A DNA stretch of 64,000 nucleotides from JACIYW01 sp014359745 (GCA_050433985.1 JBNPWE010000002.1:1-64000), one strand, 5' to 3'; numbered from the stretch's first letter, positions 50,101 to 59,182 are shown. The notes: generated by a model not told the origin, from the letters alone. Translations and numbers: made by a program.

Positions 50101-50862
50101 ATGTTCGGCGGGATCGGGGCAGACGCGGTTGTGGCGGCGATTATCGTGGCGCTTCTGGCGGGGATGGTCAAGGGGGCGGTCGGTTTCGCCATGCCGATGA
50201 TCATGGTTTCGGCGCTGGGCTCTTTCCTGCCCGCGGAAACGACGGTTGCGGCGCTGATCCTGCCGACGGTGGTTGCCAACGCCATGCAGGCGCTGCGGCA
50301 GGGCTGGCGCGTGGCCTGGGCGGTGCTGCGCGACTATGCGCGGCTGATCGGGGTGCTTACGGTTGCCATCCTGCTGAGCGCGCAACTCTTGCCGATCCTC
50401 CCGCAGAGGGTATTTTTCCTGCTTCTGGGCGGGCCGATCCTGGCCTATGCGCTGGCGGAACTGGCAGGCCGCCGTCTGCGACTGCCCCAGACGCGCGGCG
50501 CGGCGATGGACTGGACGGTGGGCCTGATCAGCGGGTTTTTCGGCGGCCTTTCGGGTGTATGGGGGCCGCTGGTGGTGGCCTGGCTGCTGGCGCTGCGGGT
50601 CACCAAGGCCGAGAACATGCGCGCGCAGGGCGTGATCTATCTGATGGCGGGGGCTGCGTTATTGGTCGGGCATCTGAGATCGGGGGTGCTGAACCTGCAC
50701 ACCCTGCCGTTGTCGGCACTGCTTTTGCTGCCCGCGGGGTTGGGAATGTGGATCGGGTTCCGGGTGCATGACCGGATGGATGCCGGGCGGTTCCGCCGCT
50801 GGACCCTGATCGTGCTGGTGCTTGCGGGGGCCAACCTGCTGCGCCGGGGGATCATGGGCTGA
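50101..50862 (+). CDS. TSUP/TauE-SafE family permease
   Basis: A 253-aa inner-membrane protein with about 7-8 helices. The family motifs GMVKGAVGFAMPMIMVSALG near 19-38 and GLISGFFGGLSGVWGPLVV near 140-158 are internal repeats of one another, as expected for TSUP transporters of sulfite, sulfoacetate or other anions. The substrate is not indicated. The ATG at 50101 is chosen because upstream residues lack hydrophobic helices. Followed by a 186-nt spacer before chvI in which no gene is seen. Confidence 0.85.
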   Translation: MFGGIGADAVVAAIIVALLAGMVKGAVGFAMPMIMVSALGSFLPAETTVAALILPTVVANAMQALRQGWRVAWAVLRDYARLIGVLTVAILLSAQLLPILPQRVFFLLLGGPILAYALAELAGRRLRLPQTRGAAMDWTVGLISGFFGGLSGVWGPLVVAWLLALRVTKAENMRAQGVIYLMAGAALLVGHLRSGVLNLHTLPLSALLLLPAGLGMWIGFRVHDRMDAGRFRRWTLIVLVLAGANLLRRGIMG

Positions 50863-51048
50863 GGGCCGCACGCCGGATGGTTCGCGGCGAAAGTCAGGTT
50901 GCTGCGACAAATTAGCAAAGATTTATGGATTTGAGCACCATATTGGCCGTAGGACAGGGGGTGATTCGCACATAGATGTTGCTTATCGGCCAAAAATTCG
51001 GGACAATTGCCGAAAATATAACAATTTGGGCAGTATAAGGAACCAGAT

Positions 51049-51750
51049 ATGTCAAGAATTGCGCTGGTAGATGATGACAGGAACATTCTAACGTCGGTGT
51101 CCATCACCCTGGAGGCCGAAGGTTTCGAGGTGGAAACCTATAACGACGGGCAGACCGCCCTTGAGGCATTCAACAAGCGGCTGCCGGATATGGCGGTGCT
51201 GGATATAAAGATGCCGCGTATGGACGGGATGGATCTTTTGCAGCGGCTGCGACAGAAAACCTCTATGCCGGTGATTTTCCTGACCTCGAAGGATGATGAG
51301 ATCGACGAGGTTCTTGGCCTGCGCATGGGCGCCGATGATTATGTGAAAAAGCCGTTTTCACAACGCCTGCTGGTCGAACGCATCCGCGCGCTGTTGCGTC
51401 GGCAAGAGGCGATCGCCACGGGCGAGGTGGCCACCGCCGAGGAAAGCAAGGTGATGGAGCGGGGCAGCCTGACGATGGACCCGCTGCGCCACGCCGTGAT
51501 GTGGAAAGGCAACGAAGTGTCGTTGACCGTGACCGAATTCCTGCTGTTGCAGGCCCTTGCGCAGCGGCCCGGCTTTGTCAAAAGCCGTGACCAGCTGATG
51601 GATGTGGCCTATGACGATCAGGTTTATGTCGATGACCGCACGATCGACAGCCACATCAAGCGGCTGCGCAAGAAGCTGCGCCAGGTGGATGATGATTTTT
51701 CCGCGATCGAGACGCTGTACGGAATTGGTTACCGCTATAACGAAGAATGA
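51049..51750 (+). CDS. chvI: Response regulator ChvI
   Basis: A 233-aa OmpR/PhoB-type response regulator. The receiver (1-120) has Asp8-Asp10 (LVDDDRN), the phospho-acceptor Asp52 (VLDIKMPRMDG) and Lys in DDYVKKPFSQ. The winged-helix DNA-binding domain is C-terminal (SRDQLMDVAYDDQVYVDDRT, HIKRLRKKLRQVD). Together with ChvG it forms the envelope/acid stress system of alphaproteobacteria. The kinase gene begins 9 nt downstream. Confidence 0.95.
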   Translation: MSRIALVDDDRNILTSVSITLEAEGFEVETYNDGQTALEAFNKRLPDMAVLDIKMPRMDGMDLLQRLRQKTSMPVIFLTSKDDEIDEVLGLRMGADDYVKKPFSQRLLVERIRALLRRQEAIATGEVATAEESKVMERGSLTMDPLRHAVMWKGNEVSLTVTEFLLLQALAQRPGFVKSRDQLMDVAYDDQVYVDDRTIDSHIKRLRKKLRQVDDDFSAIETLYGIGYRYNEE

Positions 51751-51759
51751 TTCCCCATC

Positions 51760-53514
51760 ATGAGCCTGGCTGAACGTATAGGGAGAGGCGGGACCGGCGC
51801 AAAGCCCGACCCTGTCGTCGGCGCCAAGCGCGCGCCCGGCCCGAAGCGGGACGCCGATGTGCTGCTTGGCGAAGACTGGGTTGGCCCGCAGCTTGACTCG
51901 GACGCCGAATTGCGGTTGCGGCGGCTGCGGCGCGGGGTGCTGACGATCAACCGTTCGCCGCTGGCGCGCAAGATCATCACCTTCAACCTGCTGGCGATGA
52001 TCATTCTTGTGGCGGGCATGCTGTATCTCAATCCGTTCCGCGACACGCTGGTGGATCAGCGCGAGGCGGCGCTGCGGGTTCAGGCGGGGCTGGTCGCCAA
52101 TCTTCTGACGGTGCAGATGCCGTTGGGCGCCCCGGTCAACCTTGCGTCGGGCGACGGGCTGGATGTGGGCGTGGCGCTTGACCGGCTAAACCTGCCACCC
52201 GGCGGGGCGGTGTTTGTCTATGATGCCGCCGGGCAACTGGTCGCGCAGCGTGCGGCGCTGATGCCGACCCCCGACGATGCCGACGGGCAAAGCACGGTTC
52301 TGACCGATTTTCTGAACATGATCTGGGGTGGCCTGACGGCGACGCTTGGCGGCGGGAACGCCCCCGCCGTGATGGATGGAAATGCCGATATCGCCGGGGC
52401 GCTGGTGCCAAAGGCCATCGGCGGGTCGATGGAAAGCGCGTTGCACACGGATGCGGCCGGGCGCAGCGTGTTCGCGGTTGCGGCGCCGCTGCGCCAGGGT
52501 GGGCGCGTCGTGGGGGCGGTGGCGATTACCAGCGCGGCGGGAGAGATCGAGGGCCTGGTCCGCCATGAGCGCGAGCAGATGTTGCAGATGTTCGTGATCG
52601 CCCTTCTGGTGTCGGTCGGGCTGAGCATGGTTCTGGCCTCTACCATTGCCAATCCGCTGTCGGATCTGGCCGCTGCGGCGGAACTGGGGCGCGACCGCAG
52701 TTCCCGGCAGATGAGCCCCGGCCGGGTGCGCATCCCCGATCTGACCGCGCGCCCCGACGAAATCGGGCGCCTTTCGGTTGCCATGCGCGGCATGGTCACC
52801 GCGCTTTACGACCGGATCGAGGCGAATGAGCATTTCGCCGCTGATGTGTCGCATGAAATAAAGAACCCGCTGGCCAGCCTGCGGTCGGCCGTCGGAACGC
52901 TGCGGGTGGCGAAACGCGATGATCAGCGTGAAAAGCTGCTGGATGTGATCGATCACGATGTGCGCAGGCTCGATCGGCTGGTGTCGGATATTTCCAATGC
53001 CTCGCGGCTGGACAGCGAGTTGGTCAAGGAAGAGGAAGAGGTCTTTGACCTGACCCGCATGTTGTCGCGTCTGACCGAACATCTGGGCCGCGAGGCGCGC
53101 GAAAAAGGCATTGATTTCATTTCGGATCTGCCGAAGCAGCCGGTCAGGATCAACGGGCTGGAGGGGCGTCTGGCGCAGGTGTTCGTGAACCTGATCACCA
53201 ACGCCCTGTCGTTCTGCGAAAAGGGCGATGCGGTGCGGGTCTGGGCGCGGCACCGCGAAAACCGGGTTCTGGTGGTGGTCGAGGATACCGGGCCTGGCAT
53301 CCCAGAGGCGGCGCTGACCAAGGTGTTCAAACGGTTCTATTCGGAACGGCCGGTGGCGCAATTCGGCAACCATTCCGGCCTTGGTCTGGCAATTTCCAAG
53401 CAAATCGTCGAGGCGCATGGCGGCGTGATCTGGGCCGAGAATATCCGCCCGACCGATGCCGATATCACGTCTGATCCGCTGGGCGCGCGGTTTGTTGTGG
53501 GGCTGCCGGTCTGA
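51760..53514 (+). CDS. chvG: Sensor histidine kinase ChvG
   Basis: A 584-aa kinase. The cytoplasmic N terminus is followed by a first helix (ITFNLLAMIILVAGMLYL near 77-94), a periplasmic sensor region of about 180 residues, a second helix (MFVIALLVSVGLSMVLAST) with HAMP-like linker, the phospho-His box HFAADVSHEIKNPLASLRSA and the ATPase domain (LINALS-type NLITNALSFCEKGD, VEDTGPGIPEAALTKVFKRF, SGLGLAISKQIVEAHGG). It phosphorylates ChvI. In other alphaproteobacteria ExoR holds this kinase off. Confidence 0.94.
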   Translation: MSLAERIGRGGTGAKPDPVVGAKRAPGPKRDADVLLGEDWVGPQLDSDAELRLRRLRRGVLTINRSPLARKIITFNLLAMIILVAGMLYLNPFRDTLVDQREAALRVQAGLVANLLTVQMPLGAPVNLASGDGLDVGVALDRLNLPPGGAVFVYDAAGQLVAQRAALMPTPDDADGQSTVLTDFLNMIWGGLTATLGGGNAPAVMDGNADIAGALVPKAIGGSMESALHTDAAGRSVFAVAAPLRQGGRVVGAVAITSAAGEIEGLVRHEREQMLQMFVIALLVSVGLSMVLASTIANPLSDLAAAAELGRDRSSRQMSPGRVRIPDLTARPDEIGRLSVAMRGMVTALYDRIEANEHFAADVSHEIKNPLASLRSAVGTLRVAKRDDQREKLLDVIDHDVRRLDRLVSDISNASRLDSELVKEEEEVFDLTRMLSRLTEHLGREAREKGIDFISDLPKQPVRINGLEGRLAQVFVNLITNALSFCEKGDAVRVWARHRENRVLVVVEDTGPGIPEAALTKVFKRFYSERPVAQFGNHSGLGLAISKQIVEAHGGVIWAENIRPTDADITSDPLGARFVVGLPV

Positions 53515-53539
53515 GCGCGCAACATCAGGGGCAGCGTTG

Positions 53540-53965
53540 ATGGCCATGGAGGTGGTGCATGCAACTTCGGTGGCGCTGGCCGAGGGGGCGGTGGTGATCG
53601 TCGGGGCATCGGGAAGCGGTAAATCGGCCCTGGCGCTGCAGCTTATGGCACTGGGCGCGCGGTTGGTGGCCGATGACCAGACGATCCTGTCCGGGGAAGG
53701 GGGGCGGCTGGTGGCGCGGTGTCCCGCGCCCCTGTCGGGCCTGATCGAGGCGCGCGGCGTGGGTCTTTTGCGTGCCGTGCCGGTGGAATGTGCCGAGGTG
53801 GTGCTGGTTATCGACCTGGATCACCCCGAAAAACAGCGTCTGCCACCCCCGCGCCTGCGGCAGATCGCGGGATTTTCGATTCCGTGCCTTCACAAAGTCG
53901 ATGGTGACTATTTCCCTGCGGCAATTGTGCAATATGTCAAAGGCGGCAAGGGTGACGCAGCATGA
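53540..53965 (+). CDS. hprK: HPr kinase/phosphorylase, short alphaproteobacterial form
   Basis: A 141-aa HprK, consisting of only the C-terminal catalytic domain. Walker A GASGSGKSALALQLM near 29-43 and the catalytic ADDQTILSGEG are present. The family HPrK signature continues to IEARGVGLLRAV near 75-86. It phosphorylates Ser46 of HPr. The short form without the N-terminal domain is standard in alphaproteobacteria. It lies 25 nt after chvG and overlaps rapZ (ATGA). Confidence 0.9.
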   Translation: MAMEVVHATSVALAEGAVVIVGASGSGKSALALQLMALGARLVADDQTILSGEGGRLVARCPAPLSGLIEARGVGLLRAVPVECAEVVLVIDLDHPEKQRLPPPRLRQIAGFSIPCLHKVDGDYFPAAIVQYVKGGKGDAA

Positions 53966-54897
53966 TGATGAGTACGCAGCATTTCGGCGACGAATCTCCC
54001 CCGGACGGGGGGCGGAGGCAGCTGGTTTTCGTGACCGGCCCATCTGGGGCGGGGCGGTCGACGGCGATCAACCGGCTGGAGGATCTGGGCTATGAGGCGA
54101 TTGACAACCTGCCCCTGTCCCTGGTTTCGCAGGTTGTCGATGGCCCGCCGGGCACCCGCCTGCTTGCCTTGGGCATCGACGTGCGCAATCGCAATTTCAA
54201 TGCCGCGACGATGATCGCCCTGGTGGACCGGATGGCAGAATCCGCCGATCTGGACGTGAGGTTGCTGTATCTGGATTGTTCGGTCGAGGCGCTGTTGCGG
54301 CGGTTTTCCGAGACGCGGCGGCGCCACCCTTTGGCCCCCGATTCCACGCCGGTGGTGGGGATCGAAGCCGAGATAGCGCTGCTGACGTCGATCCGGGCCC
54401 GCTCTGACGAAGTGATCGACACATCGGAGATGACGCCACACGATCTGGCCGACGAGATCACGCAGCGCTATGGTGGCGGGCGCGGGGCGCAACTTGCGAT
54501 ATCGGTTCAGTCCTTTTCCTATCGGCTGGGGCTGCCGCGCGGGGCGGACATGGTGTTCGATTGCCGGTTTCTGCGCAACCCGCATTGGGATCCGGCGCTG
54601 CGCGCCGGTGATGGCCGCGATGCCGCGGTGGCCGCGCATATCTTTGCCGATCCGCGATTCGACGCCTTTTTCACCCAGATCCGCGATCTTGTCCTGATGG
54701 TGCTGCCCGCGCATCTGGAAGAAGGCAAGACGCATCTGTCGATCGCCTTCGGGTGTACCGGGGGGCAACACCGGTCGGTTGCAGTGGCAGAAAGACTGGT
54801 GGATGCACTTGCAGAAAACGGTTGGCAGGTATCTAAGCGGCACAGGGAGCTTGAAAGGCAGGGCGCGGTGCGGCCTGCTTCAACTTTGACGGGGTGA
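53962..54897 (+). CDS. rapZ: RNase adapter/P-loop protein RapZ
   Basis: A 311-aa RapZ (YvcJ) protein. The N-terminal P-loop is TGPSGAGRSTAINRLEDLGY with the following EAIDNLP switch. The C-terminal domain has DCRFLRNPHWDP, and GCTGGQHRSVAVAERLVDAL near 270-289. In enterobacteria RapZ guides RNase E to sRNAs controlling glucosamine synthesis. In alphaproteobacteria its role within the PTS locus is less clear. Three tandem ATGs make the start ambiguous by 1-2 codons. Confidence 0.93.
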   Translation: MMMSTQHFGDESPPDGGRRQLVFVTGPSGAGRSTAINRLEDLGYEAIDNLPLSLVSQVVDGPPGTRLLALGIDVRNRNFNAATMIALVDRMAESADLDVRLLYLDCSVEALLRRFSETRRRHPLAPDSTPVVGIEAEIALLTSIRARSDEVIDTSEMTPHDLADEITQRYGGGRGAQLAISVQSFSYRLGLPRGADMVFDCRFLRNPHWDPALRAGDGRDAAVAAHIFADPRFDAFFTQIRDLVLMVLPAHLEEGKTHLSIAFGCTGGQHRSVAVAERLVDALAENGWQVSKRHRELERQGAVRPASTLTG

Positions 54898-54903
54898 TTT
54901 GGC

Positions 54904-55320
54904 GTGATCGGAATTGTGATCGTCGCGCATGGCGGACTTGCACGGGAATATCTGTTGGCGGTCGAACACGTTGTGGGTCGGCAACCCGGAATTATTGCGA
55001 TTGCGATAGAAGAGGACCATGATCGCGAAGCCAAGCAGGCCGAAATATGTCGCGCGGCGGATGACGTGGATCACGGCGACGGGGTTGTGGTGGTAACGGA
55101 CATGTTCGGCGGATCGCCTTCGAACCTGTCGCTGCGCGCCTGCACGCCCAGCAACCGGCGCATCGTTTACGGGGCGAACCTGCCGATGCTGATCAAGCTG
55201 GCGAAATCGCGGGGCCTGCCGGTGGGTGACGCGGTTACGGCCGCGCTGGAGGCCGGGCGCAAGTATATCAACAGCCTTGACCTGGCGTCGGGGCAGATGT
55301 CGGGGCAGATGAGCGCATGA
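54904..55320 (+). CDS. PTS EIIA component, mannose-type, regulatory
   Basis: A 138-aa EIIA-Man domain protein. The phospho-acceptor His9 is in IVIVAHGGLAREYL, and GVVVVTDMFGGSPSNLSLR near 60-78 is the family dimer motif. No sugar-specific EIIB/EIIC genes are present, so it belongs to the regulatory PTS that passes phosphate from HPr. It overlaps ptsH by ATGA. EI (ptsP) is not in the window. Confidence 0.92.
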   Translation: MIGIVIVAHGGLAREYLLAVEHVVGRQPGIIAIAIEEDHDREAKQAEICRAADDVDHGDGVVVVTDMFGGSPSNLSLRACTPSNRRIVYGANLPMLIKLAKSRGLPVGDAVTAALEAGRKYINSLDLASGQMSGQMSA

Positions 55321-55586
55321 TCACGCGCACCTGGCCGATCATCAATCAAAAGGGCCTGCATGCGCGCGCCTCGGCCAAATTCGTGGAAACCGTGGAACGC
55401 TTTGATGCAGAGGTGCGGGTCAGCAAGGATGGGCTGGCCGTATCGGGGGATTCGATCATGGGGCTTTTGATGTTGGCAGCCGACCGCGGAAGTTTTATTG
55501 AGGTTGATATCAGCGGGCCCGATGCGGCCCCTTTGGCCGCGGCGCTGGAAGAGCTTGTCGCCGGGCGCTTTGGGGAGGATTTCTGA
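55317..55586 (+). CDS. ptsH: Phosphocarrier HPr
   Basis: An 89-aa HPr. The EI-phosphorylated His15 is in NQKGLHARASAKFV, and Ser46, the target of HprK, is in VSGDSIMGLLMLAADRG. Both sites are intact, so HPr can receive phosphate from EI and be modified by the HprK encoded 1.8 kb upstream. The downstream acyltransferase frame begins within about 40 nt. Confidence 0.95.
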   Translation: MITRTWPIINQKGLHARASAKFVETVERFDAEVRVSKDGLAVSGDSIMGLLMLAADRGSFIEVDISGPDAAPLAAALEELVAGRFGEDF

Positions 55587-55624
55587 TCGTCCGCACGTCG
55601 CCTCTTGTCGAGGATCGGAATACC

Positions 55625-56494
55625 TTGGTCGAAAGCACAGATCACGCCCATGTCGTTCCGGGGCCCGAGATGCCGCCGATGGACATGCGCCGCCTTTCCT
55701 ATTCCAGCACGTTCAGCGAACCGCACCGGGTGCTGATCGTGCGTCTGGTCGAATGGCTGACCGGGAAAATCACGCTGCTGCGCCTGGTGCGCCAGTTCGA
55801 GGCAATGGGGCCGGTGCGGGGGGCCGGGTTCTGGCAGCGCGCGCTGGATCTGATGAAGGTCGAGGTGCGGACACCCGCCGAACAGATCGCGCGCATCCCG
55901 AAAACCGGCCCGGTGGTGATCGTGGCGAACCATCCGCACGGGCTGGTCGATGGTCTGGTGATGGCGCGGCTGGTGATGCAGGTGCGCAGCGATTTCAAGA
56001 TTCTGACCCGGTCCTTGCTGACCGGAATCGAGGAGATTGCCTGGCACATGGTGCCGGTGCCGTTCCCGCATGAACCGGACGCGCTGGAAAAGGGGCTGGA
56101 GATGCGGCGCATCGCCATGCAGCATCTGGCCGAAGGCGGGGTGGTGATCCTGTTTCCATCGGGGCAGGTGGCCGTGTCGAAAACCTGGTTCGGCCCGGCG
56201 ATAGAGCTGGAGTGGAATCCCTTTACCGCCAAGATGGTGATGCGCAGCGGCGCCACCGTGGTGCCGATCTTTTTTTCCGGCCAGAATTCACGGCTGTTCC
56301 AGATCGCGCATAATCTGTCGTTCACCCTGCGTCAGGGCCTGTTGCTGCATGAAATCGCCCATGCGATGCACAAGCCGCAGGCGCCGGTGATCGGTGATCC
56401 TGTCAGCCCCGAAGAGGTGCGCGGCTGGGCAGGCAATCCGCGCGGGTTGATGGCGCATCTTCGGGCGCGCACCCTGGCGCTGGGCGAAAAATAG
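55625..56494 (+). CDS. PlsC-like lysophospholipid acyltransferase family
   Basis: A 289-aa protein with the acyltransferase motif I NHPHGLVDG near 98-106 (His and Asp catalytic pair) and motif III VVILFPSGQVAVS near 177-189, in which the FPEG Glu is replaced by FPSG. This places it in the YihG/PlsC-like superfamily, probably acylating a lysolipid or related alcohol at the inner membrane. TTG 55625 is a provisional start. The frame is open back to a CTG at 55583 overlapping the HPr stop and preceded by GGGGAGGA, and the first ATG lies at 55670. Confidence 0.8.
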   Translation: MVESTDHAHVVPGPEMPPMDMRRLSYSSTFSEPHRVLIVRLVEWLTGKITLLRLVRQFEAMGPVRGAGFWQRALDLMKVEVRTPAEQIARIPKTGPVVIVANHPHGLVDGLVMARLVMQVRSDFKILTRSLLTGIEEIAWHMVPVPFPHEPDALEKGLEMRRIAMQHLAEGGVVILFPSGQVAVSKTWFGPAIELEWNPFTAKMVMRSGATVVPIFFSGQNSRLFQIAHNLSFTLRQGLLLHEIAHAMHKPQAPVIGDPVSPEEVRGWAGNPRGLMAHLRARTLALGEK

Positions 56495-56500
56495 CCGCGA

Positions 56501-57376
56501 TCAGCGCGTCGGCACCGGTTCGTCCCCCCGATAATCGTAGAAACCGCGCTGGGTCTTGCGGCCGAGCCACCCGGCCTCGACATATTTCGTAAGCAGCGGG
56601 CAGGGGCGGTATTTGGTATCGGCCAGCCCATCGTGCAGCACGTTCATGATGGCAAGGCAGGTATCCAGCCCAATGAAATCGGCCAGTTCCAGCGGCCCCA
56701 TCGGGTGATTAGCCCCCAGTTTCAGCGAGGTGTCGATGGAGCGGACATTGCCGACCCCTTCGTAAAGCGCATAGACGGCCTCGTTGATCATCGGCATCAG
56801 GATGCGGTTGACGATGAAGGCGGGAAAATCCTCGGAGGCGGCCGAGGTCTTGCCAAGCTTTTCGACCACGGCAAGGCAGGCCTTGAACGTCGGTTCATCG
56901 GTGGCGATGCCGCGGATCAGTTCGACGAGTTGCATCACCGGCACCGGGTTCATGAAATGGAACCCCATGAATTTTTGTGGCCGGTCGGTGCGCGAGGCCA
57001 GGCGCGTGATCGAAATCGACGAGGTGTTCGAGGTGAGGATGGTGTGCGGGGCCAGATGCGGCACCAGATCCTCGAATATCGCGGTCTTGATGGTTTCGCG
57101 TTCGGTGGCGGATTCGATGATCAGATCGCTGGGGCCAAGATCGGTCAGCGTTGTCGTGGCGGTGATGCGGGCCATGGCGGCAGCTTTGTCTGCGGCGGTC
57201 AGCTTTTCGCGGCTGACCTGACGTTCGAGGTTGCGGTCGATCAGGGCCACGGCCTTGTCGAGCGCCTCTTGCGAGATGTCGGTCATCATCACGTCAAAGC
57301 CCGCAAGCGCAAAGACATGGGCGATGCCGTTGCCCATTTGCCCGGCGCCCACCACGCCCACCTTGCGAATTTCCAT
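56501..57376 (-). CDS. hbd: 3-hydroxybutyryl-CoA dehydrogenase
   Basis: A 291-aa NAD(P)-dependent 3-hydroxyacyl-CoA dehydrogenase. The dinucleotide motif VGVVGAGQMGNGIAHVFAL lies near 6-24. Catalytic His lies in GFHFMNPVPVMQLVELIRG near 139-157, and the partner Glu is conserved. The C-terminal domain has NHPMGPLELADFIGLD. It interconverts acetoacetyl-CoA and 3-hydroxybutyryl-CoA. In many Rhodobacterales etfBA precede it, which are not present here. Convergent with the acyltransferase (6 nt). Confidence 0.93.
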   Translation of the reverse strand: MEIRKVGVVGAGQMGNGIAHVFALAGFDVMMTDISQEALDKAVALIDRNLERQVSREKLTAADKAAAMARITATTTLTDLGPSDLIIESATERETIKTAIFEDLVPHLAPHTILTSNTSSISITRLASRTDRPQKFMGFHFMNPVPVMQLVELIRGIATDEPTFKACLAVVEKLGKTSAASEDFPAFIVNRILMPMINEAVYALYEGVGNVRSIDTSLKLGANHPMGPLELADFIGLDTCLAIMNVLHDGLADTKYRPCPLLTKYVEAGWLGRKTQRGFYDYRGDEPVPTR

Positions 57377-57531
57377 GTTCCGCCCTTTCGATATCCGGTT
57401 GAACCTTATGCGCCGGGACGGCGGCCGCGCAAGGGTGCGGGGTAGGTAAAATGCGTCACGATTTGGCGCATTAGCGCTTTGGCAACGCATCGGGCGCAAA
57501 TTGGCCTTGGGTGAAGTGAAAATGGGTGGGT

Positions 57532-58395
57532 ATGATGGCCTTTGAATTCAGGGGCGCCGGGGCGCTTGATTATTATCCGTGCCGGTACGGCACATCGCGG
57601 CTGATGTTCCGCGGGCCGCGGCGGCGGCTGAAGGGGGATTATGTGGCGGCCCTGGGCGGCAGTGCCACCTATGGCCGGTTCGTGGCGCGCCCGTATCCGG
57701 CGCTGCTGGAACGGGCGCTGGGGATGACGGTTATCAATTTTGGCTGCATGAACGCGGGCGTTGATGTGTTCGCACATGATGATGCGGTGCTTGATGCCTG
57801 CCGGGGGGCGCGCGCGGTGGTGGTGCAGATCACCGGGGCGCAGAACCTTTCAAACCGGTTCTATGCCGTGCATCCGCGCCGCAATGACCGGTTCGTGCGC
57901 GGAACGGCGGCGCTTGCGGCCCTGTACCCCGAGGTCGATTTCACCGAGTTCAATTTCAATCGCCACATGCTGCAAACCCTGCGCGCGCGCGCGCCCGACC
58001 GGTTCGAGGCGGTGGTTGCGGAACTGAAATCGGTGTGGGTGGAACGGATGGCGGCGCTGATAGGGGCAATCGCGCGGCCGGTCTTGTTGCTGTGGCTGGC
58101 CGATCACGCGCCCGGTGATGCTGCGCGCGCGTGTCTTGCCGATGCCGAACCGCTGTTTGTCGATGCCGACATGCTGGCGCGGTTGCAGCCACTGGTGGCG
58201 GGGGTGCAGGTGGTGGTTCCCAGCGCCGCCGCGCAGGCGCGCGGCACCACCGACATGATCTTTCTGGAAACAGAGGCCAGCGCCGCCGCGGCCCTGCCCG
58301 GCCCGCTGGCCCATTCCGAGGCGGCGCAGGCGCTTGCGCCGCGCCTGCGTCAGATACTGTTGCCGCCCGATCCGGCCGGCCCGTGCAGGCTGTAA
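57532..58395 (+). CDS. DUF6473-like protein
   Basis: A 287-aa protein of a family I associate with DUF6473, found in Rhodobacterales. The start MAFEFRGAGALDYYPCRYGT leads to RLMFRGPRR and ALGGSATYGRFV near 39-50. GGSATYGRF resembles the nucleophile block of SGNH/GDSL esterases and VINFGCMNAGVDVF is like block II, so an SGNH-like hydrolase fold is possible but unproven. Three close starts (57526 GTG, 57532 and 57535 ATG) follow GGGTGGG. It lies between divergent hbd and convergent pduO. Confidence 0.65.
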   Translation: MMAFEFRGAGALDYYPCRYGTSRLMFRGPRRRLKGDYVAALGGSATYGRFVARPYPALLERALGMTVINFGCMNAGVDVFAHDDAVLDACRGARAVVVQITGAQNLSNRFYAVHPRRNDRFVRGTAALAALYPEVDFTEFNFNRHMLQTLRARAPDRFEAVVAELKSVWVERMAALIGAIARPVLLLWLADHAPGDAARACLADAEPLFVDADMLARLQPLVAGVQVVVPSAAAQARGTTDMIFLETEASAAAALPGPLAHSEAAQALAPRLRQILLPPDPAGPCRL

Positions 58396-58399
58396 GCTT

Positions 58400-58972
58400 T
58401 CAGCGATTGGCGCCGGGAACCCACAGCACATCGGCGCGGCCTGCGTCATTGGCCATGCGGGCGGCGACAAAGAACCAATCCGACAAGCGGTTGAGATATC
58501 TGACCGCGTCGGGGTTGACCGCCTCCTGGTTGGCAAGGTCGACCACCAGCCGTTCGGCGCGGCGCGCGACGGTGCGGCACAGGTGCAGATGCGCCGAAAG
58601 CGCGCTGCCACCGGGCAGGATGAAGCTGCGCAGCGGCTCCAGTCTGGCGTTCATCGCATCGATTTCGGCCTCGAGCCGGTCGGTCTGGGCGGGCGCGATG
58701 CGCAGCGGCGGATAGGGGGCGTCGGCGTCGCGGTCCATTTCCGGGCGGCAAAGGTCGGCGCCCAGATCAAAGAGGTCGTTCTGGATGCGCGCAAGCGCCG
58801 CATCGGTATCGGGGCCTGCGTGCAGGCGCGCCAGGCCCAGCGTCGCGTTCACCTCGTCCACGGTGCCATAGGCGGTGACGCGGGGCGAAAACTTGGCCAC
58901 GCGCGCGCCATTGCCCAGGGCGGTTTCGCCCTGGTCGCCGGTGCGGGTGTAGATCTTGTTGAGAACGACCAT
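58400..58972 (-). CDS. Corrinoid adenosyltransferase, PduO type
   Basis: A 190-aa ATP:cob(I)alamin adenosyltransferase (PduO/MMAB family). The ATP-binding N terminus KIYTRTGDQGETALGNG near 6-22 is diagnostic, followed by AYGTVDEVNATLGLAR and the helical core with FILPGGSALSAHLHLCRTVA and RRAERLVVDL. It makes adenosylcobalamin, needed for ethylmalonyl-CoA and methylmalonyl-CoA mutases, which agrees with mcd elsewhere in the window. Stop 4 nt after the convergent DUF6473-like gene. Confidence 0.93.
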   Translation of the reverse strand: MVVLNKIYTRTGDQGETALGNGARVAKFSPRVTAYGTVDEVNATLGLARLHAGPDTDAALARIQNDLFDLGADLCRPEMDRDADAPYPPLRIAPAQTDRLEAEIDAMNARLEPLRSFILPGGSALSAHLHLCRTVARRAERLVVDLANQEAVNPDAVRYLNRLSDWFFVAARMANDAGRADVLWVPGANR

Positions 58973-58975
58973 GCC

Positions 58976-59182
58976 CTAGCCCCCCGACCGCCTGAAATAG
59001 ACAAAGGCCACGATCAGCGCCACCGCCACCGCCTGCGCGATGATCCGGTAACGCATGATGCGGTTGGCGTGTTTGCGGTTGAAATCGCCGCCCCGCGCGA
59101 AACCGCCGATGCCGATCATCAGGATAACCAGAACGGCGAGCGCCGCGATGGCGGCGATGATGAAAAGCGGATCGTTCAGCAT
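58976..59182 (-). CDS. Small twin-helix membrane protein (HIG1-like)
   Basis: A 68-aa protein with two hydrophobic helices (FIIAAIAALAVLVILMIGIG and AVAVALIVAFVYF) joined by a basic loop FARGGDFNRKHANRIMRYRI. This is the small HIG1-like/twin transmembrane protein often found just upstream of the corrinoid adenosyltransferase in this order. HIG1 proteins assist cytochrome oxidase in other organisms. A role here is inference. GGAA precedes the ATG at 59182. Three nt before pduO. Confidence 0.8.
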   Translation of the reverse strand: MLNDPLFIIAAIAALAVLVILMIGIGGFARGGDFNRKHANRIMRYRIIAQAVAVALIVAFVYFRRSGG

